64,000 bases of DNA from Paramuribaculum sp. (lineage in GTDB: Bacteria > Bacteroidota > Bacteroidia > Bacteroidales > Muribaculaceae): contig JAFLSD010000004.1 of assembly GCA_022511125.1 (NCBI GenBank), positions 124,001 to 188,000 on the forward strand, in the 5' to 3' direction. Below are positions 34,605-44,309 of the stretch, piece after piece. The notes under the pieces were generated by a model. It made no database searches. It was not told the DNA's origin and worked only from the letters and a program-made list of their open reading frames with translations. How positions within the stretch are numbered: the first letter of the stretch is position 1; each line of letters begins with the position of its first letter. The translations under genes were made by a program, and so were the position numbers.

Positions 34605-35486
34605 ATGAGATTAACTGTTTTTACACCGACTTACAATCGGGAAAAAACTTTAGAAAGATTATATCGAAGTCTTTGCGTACAGACTTGTCGGTCATTCGAA
34701 TGGCTTGTAATAGATGACGGTTCCACGGATCAGACAAGGAGGTTAATCGAGAGTTTCAATAAAGAACACAAGTTCCCAATAAGATATATTTATAAGGAAA
34801 ATGGAGGTCTACACACGGCATATAATACTGCATACGATGTTATTGATACCGAATTGAACGTATGCGTTGACAGCGACGACTTCATGCCAGCAAATGCAGT
34901 AGAGCTAATACTTGATAAATGGAATAATGAAGGTTCGGATAAATATGCCGGAATCGTGGGACTTGATTTTTATGCCGATTCCAATAGGCCTATTGCTGGA
35001 TATTTTCCTGGCAATCTGAAGCAATGTTATCTTCTTGATTTGTATATAAAACGAATACATAGAGGAGATTCCAAGATCGTTTTAAGAACGGATTTAACGA
35101 AAAGCGTTTCTCCGCAGGAAGGTTTTAAGGGAGAACGGTTCTTCAATCCGGTATATATGCATTTGCAGATATGCGACGATTATCCTTTACTCGTATTGAA
35201 TGAAAATCTTTGTTATGTAGATTCTCAACAGACCGACAGCATGTCAAAAGATATTTTTATGCAATATTTACAGAGTCCAAAAAGTTTCGCAAAATTAAGA
35301 ATTCTGGAAATGGGGTTGAAGAGGAATAATTTAACAAATCGTTTTCGCTCAGCCGTGCATTATGTGTCGAGTTGCCTTATAGGAGGAGAGTACAGAAAAA
35401 TCATTAATAGGGATCATAAACTATTGACATTGGCTGCTCTTTTGCCAGGCTTAATATTTTCAGCTTATATCAGGGGAAAAGATTAA
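34605..35486 (+). CDS. GT2 glycosyltransferase
   Basis: A 293-residue GT2 enzyme. LTVFTPTYNREKTLERLY opens the fold, VIDDGSTDQT binds the nucleotide, NGGLHTAYN follows, and CVDSDDFM carries the DXD metal site. GFKGERFFNP lies in the acceptor region. It is a typical chain-building transferase, probably adding one sugar at the cytoplasmic membrane face. One base separates its stop from the next ATG. Sugar specificity is not readable. Confidence 0.9.
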   Translation: MRLTVFTPTYNREKTLERLYRSLCVQTCRSFEWLVIDDGSTDQTRRLIESFNKEHKFPIRYIYKENGGLHTAYNTAYDVIDTELNVCVDSDDFMPANAVELILDKWNNEGSDKYAGIVGLDFYADSNRPIAGYFPGNLKQCYLLDLYIKRIHRGDSKIVLRTDLTKSVSPQEGFKGERFFNPVYMHLQICDDYPLLVLNENLCYVDSQQTDSMSKDIFMQYLQSPKSFAKLRILEMGLKRNNLTNRFRSAVHYVSSCLIGGEYRKIINRDHKLLTLAALLPGLIFSAYIRGKD

Positions 35487-35487
35487 C

Positions 35488-36495
35488 ATGTGGCTTAGTT
35501 ATATCATACCTCTTTATAACTGTGAAAAGTATATAGAACAATGTCTTGAGTCTCTTCTGGCTCAAGGACTAAAAGAGAAGGACTATGAAATAATAGTGGT
35601 GAATGACGGATCAACTGATTCGGGTGCCGATATAGTTGGAGGATATGTTTTGTCTCATCCTAATATTCTATTGATAAATCAGAAAAACAAGGGTGTAAGT
35701 GAAGCCAGGAATAGAGGGATGGAAATGGCGCGAGGAGATTATATTATTTTTGTAGATGCTGACGATTATCTGATAGGGAATGGACTCGAGTTATTAAAAT
35801 CTCAATATTATGATAAAGGTGACTCACCGGATTTCATTTTTGTGTTTAGCCGTACCGTCGACAGATATTATAATAGGATGAAATATGAAAATTTGGGAAA
35901 TTCAAAACTAATTTATGAGGGAGACGTAAAAGGATATGTCGAAAAATATGGTTTCCGATGGAATGTCTGGGGATGCTTAATTAAACGAACATATTTAGTG
36001 GAATCTGGAATAAAGTTCAAGAAATTCCCACATACTGAAGATGTGATGTTTATGTTGGATTTGTTTTGTGAGAAAAATGGTAGCGTGCTCTCCACAAGTT
36101 TAAACATATACAGATATCGTCTTAGAGAGGGGAGTGCTAATACAAGATATGATTATGAATTTTTGCGCAGAACAATAATCGGTGTTGGTGAAATTTTAGA
36201 CAATATAAGAAATCATAGCATCCGTTCTGACTTATCTCAGAATGCGTTTGACGAAAGAATATATTGCTGTCAGCGAGTAGCATTCACACGAATTTGCTCT
36301 TCCTGGCCTCATAAGATAGGCACTTTAATAAAAATCGCAGACCAAAGAAATATTTTCCCAATTATCAACGCAGATTCAAAAGAAAAGAAAATATTAAATT
36401 TTATAACTTCCCATCCAAGGCTTTTTTATTTAATTTGTTTGCCTTACCGCATTATTTTTCTGCCGTTTATTAAACCTTATTTACAAAGAAATTGA
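35488..36495 (+). CDS. GT2 glycosyltransferase
   Basis: A 335-residue GT2 enzyme. LSYIIPLYNCEKYIEQC, VVNDGSTDSGAD, KNKGVSEARNRGM and FVDADDYL are textbook EpsJ/WcaA-type motifs. The C-terminal 40 residues are hydrophobic and basic, suggesting membrane association. The gene starts 1 bp after its neighbour and overlaps the next start as TTGA. The role is the addition of a sugar to the locus glycan; donor unknown. Confidence 0.9.
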   Translation: MWLSYIIPLYNCEKYIEQCLESLLAQGLKEKDYEIIVVNDGSTDSGADIVGGYVLSHPNILLINQKNKGVSEARNRGMEMARGDYIIFVDADDYLIGNGLELLKSQYYDKGDSPDFIFVFSRTVDRYYNRMKYENLGNSKLIYEGDVKGYVEKYGFRWNVWGCLIKRTYLVESGIKFKKFPHTEDVMFMLDLFCEKNGSVLSTSLNIYRYRLREGSANTRYDYEFLRRTIIGVGEILDNIRNHSIRSDLSQNAFDERIYCCQRVAFTRICSSWPHKIGTLIKIADQRNIFPIINADSKEKKILNFITSHPRLFYLICLPYRIIFLPFIKPYLQRN

Positions 36496-37469
36496 TATCT
36501 TATTCTATAGCTATTCGTACAATAGGAACTGCGGGAGATAAATTCCGCCGTGAACTTGAATCGATAAACAGACAGACTTTACAACCCGATAAGGTCTTGG
36601 TATATATTGCAGAAGGGGGGAAGCTTCCGGATTTTAAAATCGGAAAGGAAGAATATGTCTGGGTTAAAAAAGGTATGGTTGCACAAAGAGCACTATGCTA
36701 TAAAGACATAGATAGTGATGTTTTGTTCTTTTTGGATGATGATGTTGAATTAGCACCTGATTCAGCTAAAAAGATGCTTGATATGATGGAATATCATTCT
36801 GCTGACGCTGTTGGTGCAGACGTTTTTCAAAATCATAAAATGTCACTTAGAAATAAAGGCAAAGCAATGATAACGAATCTCGTCATACCACATTGGAATA
36901 AAGAATGGGCGTTCAAAGTGAAAAAGAGCGGATCTTTTTCTTATCTCTTGGAGGCGAATAATGATTTCTATTGGTCGCAATGTTGTGGGGGACCAGCATG
37001 GATGATAAAGAAAAAAGTGTATAATGCACTTTCAATGTCTGATGAAAAATGGCTCGACAAATTGGGCTTTGCTTATGGAGATGATCAACTGGAAACCTAT
37101 AAAATTTTTAAAAACGGTTATAAACTGGGGGTCATCTTTAATTCCGGAATAATTAATCTTGATGGGGGCACCTCGAGTGAGATTTATAAGAATGATAAAA
37201 AAAGGATTTATATTCGGACCAAAGCGTCTTTTGCAATTTGGTGGAGAAGTATTTTTAAAACAGTTTCCGGAATTGAAAAGTCTAAATGTGTCCTATCTTT
37301 TGGAATTAAATCATTATGGCTTCTTTTATTCTTCTCTTTCCTCTCCCTCATTAAATTTTCTCCCTCCTTTTTAACTTTATATATCCGAGGGTTATTCGAT
37401 GGTTATACTATGGTTCATTCTTCGGAATTCAAGAAAATCCCCTCTTACTCCATTATGAGATCAAAATAA
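36492..37469 (+). CDS. GT2-like glycosyltransferase with C-terminal membrane helix
   Basis: A 325-residue GT2-like enzyme starting at a TTG that overlaps the previous stop. ISYSIAIRTIGTAGDKF opens the fold. FFLDDDVELAPDS is the DXD motif, CCGGPAWMIKK and FAYGDDQLETYK form the acceptor and base region. A hydrophobic stretch (about 273-300) probably anchors it in the membrane. It is less canonical than the two preceding transferases but clearly of the same superfamily. The next gene begins 12 bp later after a GGAG ribosome-binding site. Confidence 0.82.
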   Translation: MISYSIAIRTIGTAGDKFRRELESINRQTLQPDKVLVYIAEGGKLPDFKIGKEEYVWVKKGMVAQRALCYKDIDSDVLFFLDDDVELAPDSAKKMLDMMEYHSADAVGADVFQNHKMSLRNKGKAMITNLVIPHWNKEWAFKVKKSGSFSYLLEANNDFYWSQCCGGPAWMIKKKVYNALSMSDEKWLDKLGFAYGDDQLETYKIFKNGYKLGVIFNSGIINLDGGTSSEIYKNDKKRIYIRTKASFAIWWRSIFKTVSGIEKSKCVLSFGIKSLWLLLFFSFLSLIKFSPSFLTLYIRGLFDGYTMVHSSEFKKIPSYSIMRSK

Positions 37470-37481
37470 TTATCACCGGAG

Positions 37482-38558
37482 ATGAGATTAAAAATATTAT
37501 ATGTTATAACATCGCTTCGGCCGGGAGGAGCAGAAAGATTGGTGGTCGATCTGGCTATTGGCTTGAAAAGGAGGGGACATATAGTAGATATTTTGGTATT
37601 TGACAATTCACCCTCTTTCCTTTATGATGAACTTAGAAATGAGGGCGTGAAAGTTATCAACTCTGGAGCGGGCTATTTGCAGATGTGGAACCCTATGCAT
37701 ATTTTTAAAATCAAGAAAGTTGTCAAAAATAATAAGTACGATATAGTTCACAGCCACAATACTTCAGCTCAGTTGTTTACTGCTCTTGCAAAACCCGGGA
37801 AGACAATTAAATCGGTGACCACTGAACATAATACAACAAATAGAAGGAGAAAATTGAAATTATATAGACTGTTAGATTCCCTAATATATAATAAATATGA
37901 TAAAATAGTATGTGTTAGTAATGCGGTAAGAGAAGAGTTGGTGTTTTATTTAAGAGATATTGATTCGGAAAGGGTTATAACTATTTATAATGGAGTCGAT
38001 TTAAAGAAGTATAATAGAAGTGATTGCGAAAGTAATATGTCACGAAATAAAATCATATTAATGGTAGCAGGCTTTCGCAAACAAAAAGATCACTTCACGG
38101 CCATAAAAGCAATAAATAAACTTCCAAAATCGTACATTTTGTGGTTAGCGGGTGACGGTGCGACAAAAAAGAAGTGTGAGCAATTAGTGACAAGACTAAA
38201 GTTAAATGAACGAGTCATTTTTTTAGGGGTCTCACAAAATATCCCCGACTTGATTCAAAAATCAGACATAATTCTATTATCCTCCCATTATGAAGGGATG
38301 AGTCTTTTTATTGTGGAAGGGATGGCTTCCGGAAAACCGTGTATTGGTAGTAATGTGCCTGGTATTAGTGAGGTATTGGATAAATATGGAATTTTGTACA
38401 AACATTCAGATCCGGATGATTTGGCATTCAAAATTGAATTTTTGATAGAGAATCCCCAATTATATAATTCGGTCGTCCGATCTTGTTATGAAAGGGCTCA
38501 AGATTTCGATATTGAAAAGACAATATCATGCATTGAGTCTCTTTATCTTTCACTCTAG
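37482..38558 (+). CDS. GT4 glycosyltransferase
   Basis: A 358-residue GT4-family, GT-B-fold enzyme. The N-terminal acceptor domain has ITSLRPGGAERLVVDLA and VHSHNTSAQLFT. The C-terminal donor domain has FRKQKDHFTAIKAI, LWLAGDGATKK and the E-x7-E type motif SSHYEGMSLFIVEGMASGKP. A retaining transfer from a nucleotide sugar is expected. A GGAG sits 5 bp before the ATG, a clearer ribosome-binding site than most genes here have. Confidence 0.92.
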   Translation: MRLKILYVITSLRPGGAERLVVDLAIGLKRRGHIVDILVFDNSPSFLYDELRNEGVKVINSGAGYLQMWNPMHIFKIKKVVKNNKYDIVHSHNTSAQLFTALAKPGKTIKSVTTEHNTTNRRRKLKLYRLLDSLIYNKYDKIVCVSNAVREELVFYLRDIDSERVITIYNGVDLKKYNRSDCESNMSRNKIILMVAGFRKQKDHFTAIKAINKLPKSYILWLAGDGATKKKCEQLVTRLKLNERVIFLGVSQNIPDLIQKSDIILLSSHYEGMSLFIVEGMASGKPCIGSNVPGISEVLDKYGILYKHSDPDDLAFKIEFLIENPQLYNSVVRSCYERAQDFDIEKTISCIESLYLSL

Positions 38559-38591
38559 TCAAAAATATCGAACCACATAACAGAGAATTAG

Positions 38592-39623
38592 ATGTCATTC
38601 TTTTCTGTAATTACCTGTCTTTATAATGCCGAAAGATATTTAGAAAAGGGATTAAACTGTTTGTTGACTCAAAAATTCAGAGATTATGAAATAATTCTGA
38701 TTGATGATGGTTCGACAGATTTCACTCCTGTATTCTGCGACAAAATGGTCAATCTTTATGATAATATAAAAGTAATTCATCAAGTAAATATGGGGCCAGG
38801 TGAAGCAAGAAACAGGGGGATTAAATTATCTTCCGGAAAATATATTTGTTTTTTTGATATAGATGATACCGTTGATGAAAATTGGCTCGATAAAATTTAT
38901 AATAATCTAATTTTATCTTATCCAGAGGTTCTAATTTATAGTTATAGAGAGATTAATCTTAGATATGGAACTCAATCTGAATTTCATTTTAATAATTTGG
39001 AGCTGATTTCAAATTATCAAATAGGTCAATCTTTTACAGAGCATCTTTCGGGTTTAAAATTCAACAACGGTTTTGTCTGGAATAAAGTATATGACCGTAA
39101 ATTTATAAGCGATAACAATATTTTATTTCCATCCTCAATAATTCAGCAAGATGAGTTGTTTAATCACAACGTTTATCGTAACGCTCATCATATTGTATTA
39201 ATAGATGAGATTCTCTATGATTATTATGTTTATTATAATGGTAATATTCGCTCAAGAATGGTTCCACAACGGTTTGAGATTTTTAAGGAAGTAAAAGCAT
39301 CGTTTTTAAATCTCGTTGAATTTTGGAGAATATCAGACAGACGCATGCTTGAATATATAGATAAACGTTTTCTTTTGAATACGTTTTTCAATATTGGTAT
39401 GGGAATGCGTGAAAAGCAATTATCTGATTATTTATTAAAGACTGTCAACGATGTTGAGGTATCTATGTCCTTGAAACAAATTAAGAATACAAAGAAAAAG
39501 GGATTCACATTTTCATGTTTATGCTGGTTTTATGAAAATAAAAATTTGTTTATGATAAAATTGACATATAAAATTCTCAATCTGATCTCAAAGTTAACAT
39601 ATATAAGGCAACATTTCAGATGA
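38592..39623 (+). CDS. GT2 glycosyltransferase
   Basis: A 343-residue GT2 enzyme. FSVITCLYNAERYLEKGL, LIDDGSTDFTP, VNMGPGEARNRGI and FFDIDDTVDENW mark the GT-A domain and its metal site; FVWNKVYDRKF and FPSSIIQQDELF form the acceptor side. The C-terminus is basic and likely contacts the membrane. It sits between two GT4 enzymes. Donor sugar is not deducible. Confidence 0.9.
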   Translation: MSFFSVITCLYNAERYLEKGLNCLLTQKFRDYEIILIDDGSTDFTPVFCDKMVNLYDNIKVIHQVNMGPGEARNRGIKLSSGKYICFFDIDDTVDENWLDKIYNNLILSYPEVLIYSYREINLRYGTQSEFHFNNLELISNYQIGQSFTEHLSGLKFNNGFVWNKVYDRKFISDNNILFPSSIIQQDELFNHNVYRNAHHIVLIDEILYDYYVYYNGNIRSRMVPQRFEIFKEVKASFLNLVEFWRISDRRMLEYIDKRFLLNTFFNIGMGMREKQLSDYLLKTVNDVEVSMSLKQIKNTKKKGFTFSCLCWFYENKNLFMIKLTYKILNLISKLTYIRQHFR

Positions 39624-39652
39624 AAGAGCTACCTAATTCAAGCTTGTTATAG

Positions 39653-40855
39653 TTGAAACCCAAAATACTTTTTCATATCCATTATCTTGAAATCGGAGGT
39701 GCGGAATCATCGCTGGTTGGATTACTTCAGTCTTTAGACCCCAAAAAAATAATTGTTGATTTAATGATCAATGATAAGAGGGGAGAATTAATGAAATTTG
39801 TGCCGCCGTGGGTTAATATTTTGGCGATTCCAAAAGCATATATGATGGTGGAGAGACCACTCACAGAGGTCATAAAATCTGGATTTGTAAGAATAGCTTT
39901 AGCAAGAGTTTATGCTAAACTCAAGTTCAGAAGATATGTAAAAAAGAATAAGCCTAAAGACGGTAATGCCATTTTTAGTTATGTGAATAAATATGTAACC
40001 CCTTTCTTACCTCCCTTAAAATTGGCAAAATATGATCTGGCGATTTCTTTTCTTACGCCCCATGATATTGTACGTGATAAAATCGATGCAACAAAAAAAG
40101 TTTGTTGGATTCATACCGATTATTCAAGTATAGATATAGACAAAAATCTTGAATTGTCGGTTTGGAGATGTTATGATCAAATTGTTAGTATCTCCGCGAA
40201 AGTTACTCAGACTTTCTGTAACGTTTTTCCGAAGTTAAAAGATAAAATTATTGAAATTGAACCGATCTTGAGCCCAGAAATGATTAGGCAGCGATCGATG
40301 GATATGACTCCTAAAGAGATGAGCAAGGTGAAAGATGCAACCATCTTTCTCACAATAGGCAGATATTGTTATGCAAAAAATTTGGAGTGCATTCCCACAA
40401 TTTGCAGGCTGACGCGTCAAAAGGGAGTGAATCTTAAATGGTTTATTATTGGTTATGGAGGCAGCGATGAATATATACGCAATCGGATAAAAGTCAACGA
40501 TATGGAAGACCATGTGATCATATTAGGGAAAAAAGAAAATCCCTATCCATATATTGCAAACTGTGACTGGTATGTTCAACCTTCAAGATATGAAGGGAAC
40601 TCCATAACTGTAAAAGAAGCTCACATCTTAGGTAAACCGGTCATCATAACAGATTATCCCACAGCCGGATCTCAACTCAAAAATGGAATCGACGGAATGA
40701 TAGTGCCGTGTGAACCCGAAAAAACAGCCGAGGGAATAGTTAATATATTAAAGGATGAGAATTTGTATAAGAATCTCAGTGAAAATATAACTCGATCTGA
40801 TTATTCAAATAAAAATCAGCTGCAGATATTTTATAATCTTTTGCCGTCAGTTTAG
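39653..40855 (+). CDS. GT4-like glycosyltransferase, last gene of the glycan locus
   Basis: A 400-residue GT-B-fold enzyme. KILFHIHYLEIGGAESSLVGLL opens the acceptor domain. FLTIGRYCYAKNLECIP, FIIGYGGSDEYI and PSRYEGNSITVKEAHILGKPVI define the GT4 donor domain. The start is a TTG 29 bp after the upstream stop; no better in-frame start is seen. It ends 28 bp from the convergent tatC stop, closing the glycan locus. Confidence 0.9.
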   Translation: MKPKILFHIHYLEIGGAESSLVGLLQSLDPKKIIVDLMINDKRGELMKFVPPWVNILAIPKAYMMVERPLTEVIKSGFVRIALARVYAKLKFRRYVKKNKPKDGNAIFSYVNKYVTPFLPPLKLAKYDLAISFLTPHDIVRDKIDATKKVCWIHTDYSSIDIDKNLELSVWRCYDQIVSISAKVTQTFCNVFPKLKDKIIEIEPILSPEMIRQRSMDMTPKEMSKVKDATIFLTIGRYCYAKNLECIPTICRLTRQKGVNLKWFIIGYGGSDEYIRNRIKVNDMEDHVIILGKKENPYPYIANCDWYVQPSRYEGNSITVKEAHILGKPVIITDYPTAGSQLKNGIDGMIVPCEPEKTAEGIVNILKDENLYKNLSENITRSDYSNKNQLQIFYNLLPSV

Positions 40856-40861
40856 ATTAAG

Positions 40862-40890
40862 AGATTAAATTATTGGGTTACATTTAATCT
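40862..40890. terminator. Convergent AT-rich hairpin between the glycan locus and tatC
   Basis: AGATTAAA (40862-40869) and TTTAATCT (40883-40890) form an 8-bp inverted repeat overlapping the tatC stop. No strong T-run, so termination is uncertain. Confidence 0.4.
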
Positions 40891-41690
40891 GTATTCGGAG
40901 AGGGGACAAGGAAGATTGAGAGTTCCCATAGAGAGTAAATAGGGAAAAAGACAACAAGAAGAGTAAATGGGTCCCCGGTAGGCGTTACGATAGCGGCCAA
41001 CGCGAGAAGGATAACGATAGCATGTCTTCTGAACTTTTTGAAGAAGGATTTATTGATTATACCGGCCTTCCCGATAAGCCACGCCAACAAGGGGAGTTCA
41101 AATATAATTCCCATGACCAGGATAAGCACCATGAAATTATCCATATAAGAATCCAAGGATATTTGATTGGGAATGCTTGAACTTATCTGATAATCGGCCA
41201 GGAATCGCAGCGTCAGCGGAAAAACTAAAAAATAGCCAGTCGCGACTCCAAGGTAAAACATGATATTGCCTATTAAGAAGGCTTTTTTTATGCCTTGTTT
41301 TTCACGAGGATAAAGTCCTGGGGAAATGAAATTCCAGATAAAAAATATAATAAAAGGAAAGGAAAAAACTACGCCTAACCAGAAAGATGTGGTCATATGA
41401 ATGAAGAATTGCGAGGCAAGTTGAATGTTGATCAACTCTACTGTATGACCTGTAATAGATAAGTCCGGAAATAGATTAGATAGAGATGAAATTGCGGTCA
41501 ACAAAGTATATAAGGGAAAATCAGGATGACATGGAGCTAAAATCACATGATCAAACAACCAGGGGAGTGCAAAAAAGAATCCGGCTGTGAAAACAGCGAT
41601 TACCCCCAAAGATTTAAGTAAAACAAAACGGAGCACCTCTACATGCTCCCAAAATCCCATTTTTATGGAATCTGCTGATTCTCCCATCAA
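40884..41690 (-). CDS. tatC: Twin-arginine translocase subunit TatC
   Basis: A 268-residue inner-membrane protein with about six transmembrane helices, the receptor core of the Tat system that exports folded proteins with RR signals. MGFWEHVEVLRFVLL at the start matches the family's HLxELR region. FPFIIFFIWNFISPGLYPREK and FELPLLAWLIGK are characteristic. It lies 29 bp after tatA on the minus strand, the usual Bacteroidetes order. Standard length. Confidence 0.95.
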   Translation of the reverse strand: MMGESADSIKMGFWEHVEVLRFVLLKSLGVIAVFTAGFFFALPWLFDHVILAPCHPDFPLYTLLTAISSLSNLFPDLSITGHTVELINIQLASQFFIHMTTSFWLGVVFSFPFIIFFIWNFISPGLYPREKQGIKKAFLIGNIMFYLGVATGYFLVFPLTLRFLADYQISSSIPNQISLDSYMDNFMVLILVMGIIFELPLLAWLIGKAGIINKSFFKKFRRHAIVILLALAAIVTPTGDPFTLLVVFFPIYSLWELSIFLVPSPNTD

Positions 41691-41719
41691 ATATAGTTAC
41701 AGAACTTAAACTTTTATGT

Positions 41720-41917
41720 TTAATTCTTATCGTTATTTTCTTTTACAGAGCCTTTTATCTCGTCATTAATTTCGTTCATTCCTTCGCGGAAACCTCTTAT
41801 CCCTTTTCCAATTCCTTTCATCAATTCTGGAATTTTTTTACCCCCGAATAACAATAGGATAACAACGACAAGTATGATTATTTCAGCTGTGCCAAGGTTG
41901 AAAAATGTAAGTATCAT
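41720..41917 (-). CDS. tatA: Twin-arginine translocase subunit TatA
   Basis: A 65-residue pore-forming Tat subunit with one N-terminal transmembrane helix (about 8-27), the FGGKKIPELMKGIGKGI amphipathic helix that includes the conserved FG pair, and a charged tail. It assembles with TatC to move folded proteins across the inner membrane. The ATG at 41917 gives the normal length. Confidence 0.93.
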   Translation of the reverse strand: MILTFFNLGTAEIIILVVVILLLFGGKKIPELMKGIGKGIRGFREGMNEINDEIKGSVKENNDKN

Positions 41918-42036
41918 CTTAAATTATAGCGTTTTATGAAGTGTTGTCTTAGTTTTATCAAGATATCTTCTATCTCTTTCCTTATGTAAAGTTAATGATT
42001 TTTCTTCATTTATCTAACAGTTTTCTAAAAAAAACG

Positions 42037-42044
42037 TAACTTTG
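42037..42044 (+). promoter_or_regulatory. -7 promoter element for fabD
   Basis: TAACTTTG fits TAnnTTTG, 35 bp before the fabD ATG. No clear -33 TTTG. Confidence 0.5.
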
Positions 42045-42079
42045 CTATGAAATTTTATTATTATTAAACTATTTTTTAT

Positions 42080-42958
42080 ATGAAAGCATTTGTATTTCCC
42101 GGTCAAGGAGCTCAATTCGTAGGGATGGGTAAAAATCTTTATGATGAAAATCCCTTAGCAAAAGAATTGTTTGAAAAAGCCAATGAAGTTCTGGGATTTC
42201 GCATAACGGATATAATGTTTGAAGGCACCGCTGAGGATCTGAAGCAAACGAAAGTGACCCAGCCTGCGATTTTTCTTCATTCCGTTATCTTAGCTAAGAC
42301 TTTAGGCAAGGATTTTAACCCAGATATGGTGGCTGGTCATTCTCTTGGCGAATTCTCAGCATTAACTGCTGCCGGCGCTTTGTCCTTTGAAGATGGCTTG
42401 AAACTTGTAGCCAAAAGAGCAATGGCAATGCAGAAAGCGTGTGAGCTAAGACCTTCTACAATGGCGGCTGTATTGGCTTTGCCGGATGAAAAGGTTGAGG
42501 AGATATGCAGTACTGTAGCAGGTACTGTAGTATGCGCTAATTATAATTGTCCTGGCCAGTTAGTAATATCAGGTGAAGAAACTGCCGTTGATGAAGCATG
42601 CAAACAATTATTGGCTGCAGGAGCGAAAAGAGCGCTCAAATTGCCTGTAGGCGGTGCTTTCCATTCCCCGTGCATGGAGCCTGCTCGCGCAGAGTTGGCT
42701 GAGGCTATTGCCACCACCGACATACAGACTCCGATTTGTCCTGTATATCAAAATGTGGATGCTAAGCCGCACACCGATCCGGTAGAAATAAAAGAAAATC
42801 TTGTAGCTCAATTGACAGCACCGGTTAGATGGACTCAGACAGTGAAAAATATGATTGCCGACGGAGCTACCGAATTTATAGAGTTAGGCCCCGGAAAAGT
42901 ATTACAAGGGCTTGTCGCTAAAATAGACCGCAACGTTAGTGTCTCAGGCCTGCAATAA
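42080..42958 (+). CDS. fabD: Malonyl-CoA:ACP transacylase
   Basis: A 292-residue cytoplasmic enzyme that moves malonyl from CoA to acyl carrier protein for fatty acid synthesis. FPGQGAQFVGMG opens the domain, GHSLGEFSAL holds the nucleophile Ser, and GAFHSPCM carries the catalytic His. EFIELGPGKVLQGL closes it. Normal length, own promoter, and 19 bp before the M16 protease gene. Unambiguous. Confidence 0.97.
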   Translation: MKAFVFPGQGAQFVGMGKNLYDENPLAKELFEKANEVLGFRITDIMFEGTAEDLKQTKVTQPAIFLHSVILAKTLGKDFNPDMVAGHSLGEFSALTAAGALSFEDGLKLVAKRAMAMQKACELRPSTMAAVLALPDEKVEEICSTVAGTVVCANYNCPGQLVISGEETAVDEACKQLLAAGAKRALKLPVGGAFHSPCMEPARAELAEAIATTDIQTPICPVYQNVDAKPHTDPVEIKENLVAQLTAPVRWTQTVKNMIADGATEFIELGPGKVLQGLVAKIDRNVSVSGLQ

Positions 42959-42977
42959 ACATTAACAAAATAAGAAA

Positions 42978-44207
42978 TTGGAACTGAATTCTCTTATTCT
43001 TGAAAACGGTTTCAGAATAATTCACCTCCCCGCTCTCGGGGAGGTGGAATATTTTGGGATGTTCATTAATGCTGGTAGCAGGGACGAGCCAAAAGGATAT
43101 GAGGGACTTGCTCACTTTGTGGAACATACCATTTTCAAAGGAACCGAGAGAAGAAAGTCCACTTATATTCTGAATAGAATAGAGAATATAGGTGGTGAAC
43201 TCAATGCCTATACTACGAAAGAAGAAACCGCCATTTATACGATTTCCCCATACGGCAATTTGAAAAGAGCGGTAACCCTTGTCTCAGATATTATATCGAA
43301 TTCCATTTTCCCCGAAAATGAAATAAGAAAAGAAAAGTTTGTAGTCGAAGAAGAATTGCTTTCTTATTTAGATACTCCGGCAGAAGATATTTACGATAAA
43401 TTCGACTCTTTTGCTTTCAAAGGTTCATCATTGGCTCACAACATCTTAGGTTCTGATGATTCATTGAAGCGATTTAACCGAGAACTATGTCTACAGTGGT
43501 TGGCGACAAAATTTACTCCAAGACGATCCGTTCTGTTTTATATGGGAAGGGAAAACAGCCGGAAAGTATTCAATCTTATAAGTGAACATTTTGCGAATTT
43601 GGACCGAAATGAAGAAACGATCTATCGAAAGAAGCCCGCTAATGTCATCCATTTTCATGAAACGATAGGACTCAATTCTCTACATCAGTGCCATAATCTG
43701 TTCGGAATGAGAGTGCCTGGTATATATTCTGAAAAAAGGCCGGCTTTAGCTTTGATATCTAATTTGCTCGGTGGACCGGGGCTGAATTCTATCCTCAATA
43801 TAGAAATGCGCGAAAAGAGAGGTTTGGTGTATTCTGTGGAGTCATCATTGTCATCATATACGGATTGCGGACTGCTGACGATTTATTATGGCTGTGATCG
43901 CAGTGAAGAAGAAAGATGTAAGGAAATTTTGAGAAAAACATTAGATAAAATCCATCAGAAGGGACTTTCAGAGGCTCAGGTGAATGCAGCCAAAAGACAA
44001 TTTATAGGACAGATGATTTTATCACACGAAAACCATGAACAACACGTTTTGTCCTCAGCTCGTTCAATGTTGCATAAAAACATTGTCTATTCTCTGGAAG
44101 AAAATATAGGATTGATAAAATCTATCGACAGGGATTGTATTATGGAAATATTGGAAGACATTAAGTTCGATAATCTTTCAAGTCTGACGATGAAAGATGT
44201 GTCATAA
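42978..44207 (+). CDS. M16-family zinc protease
   Basis: A 409-residue insulinase-type peptidase. The inverted zinc motif HFVEH (within GLAHFVEHTIFKGT) plus the downstream conserved Glu mark an active N-terminal domain; the second, inactive-type domain holds ALISNLLGGPGLNS and EKRGLVYSVES. The single-chain length of about 410 fits processing-peptidase-like members. There is no signal peptide, so it is probably cytoplasmic. The TTG start at 42978 gives ELNSLILENGF, which aligns with the family's usual start; no upstream ATG fits. Confidence 0.9.
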   Translation: MELNSLILENGFRIIHLPALGEVEYFGMFINAGSRDEPKGYEGLAHFVEHTIFKGTERRKSTYILNRIENIGGELNAYTTKEETAIYTISPYGNLKRAVTLVSDIISNSIFPENEIRKEKFVVEEELLSYLDTPAEDIYDKFDSFAFKGSSLAHNILGSDDSLKRFNRELCLQWLATKFTPRRSVLFYMGRENSRKVFNLISEHFANLDRNEETIYRKKPANVIHFHETIGLNSLHQCHNLFGMRVPGIYSEKRPALALISNLLGGPGLNSILNIEMREKRGLVYSVESSLSSYTDCGLLTIYYGCDRSEEERCKEILRKTLDKIHQKGLSEAQVNAAKRQFIGQMILSHENHEQHVLSSARSMLHKNIVYSLEENIGLIKSIDRDCIMEILEDIKFDNLSSLTMKDVS

Positions 44208-44309
44208 AAAGTTCCAAAAGGATGAATAATTGTCTTTAAAGTCATCGTGAGTCAATCATTTGCTAAAAAAGCACTAACTTCGCATAAATTATATCATTAA
44301 TCACAGTAT

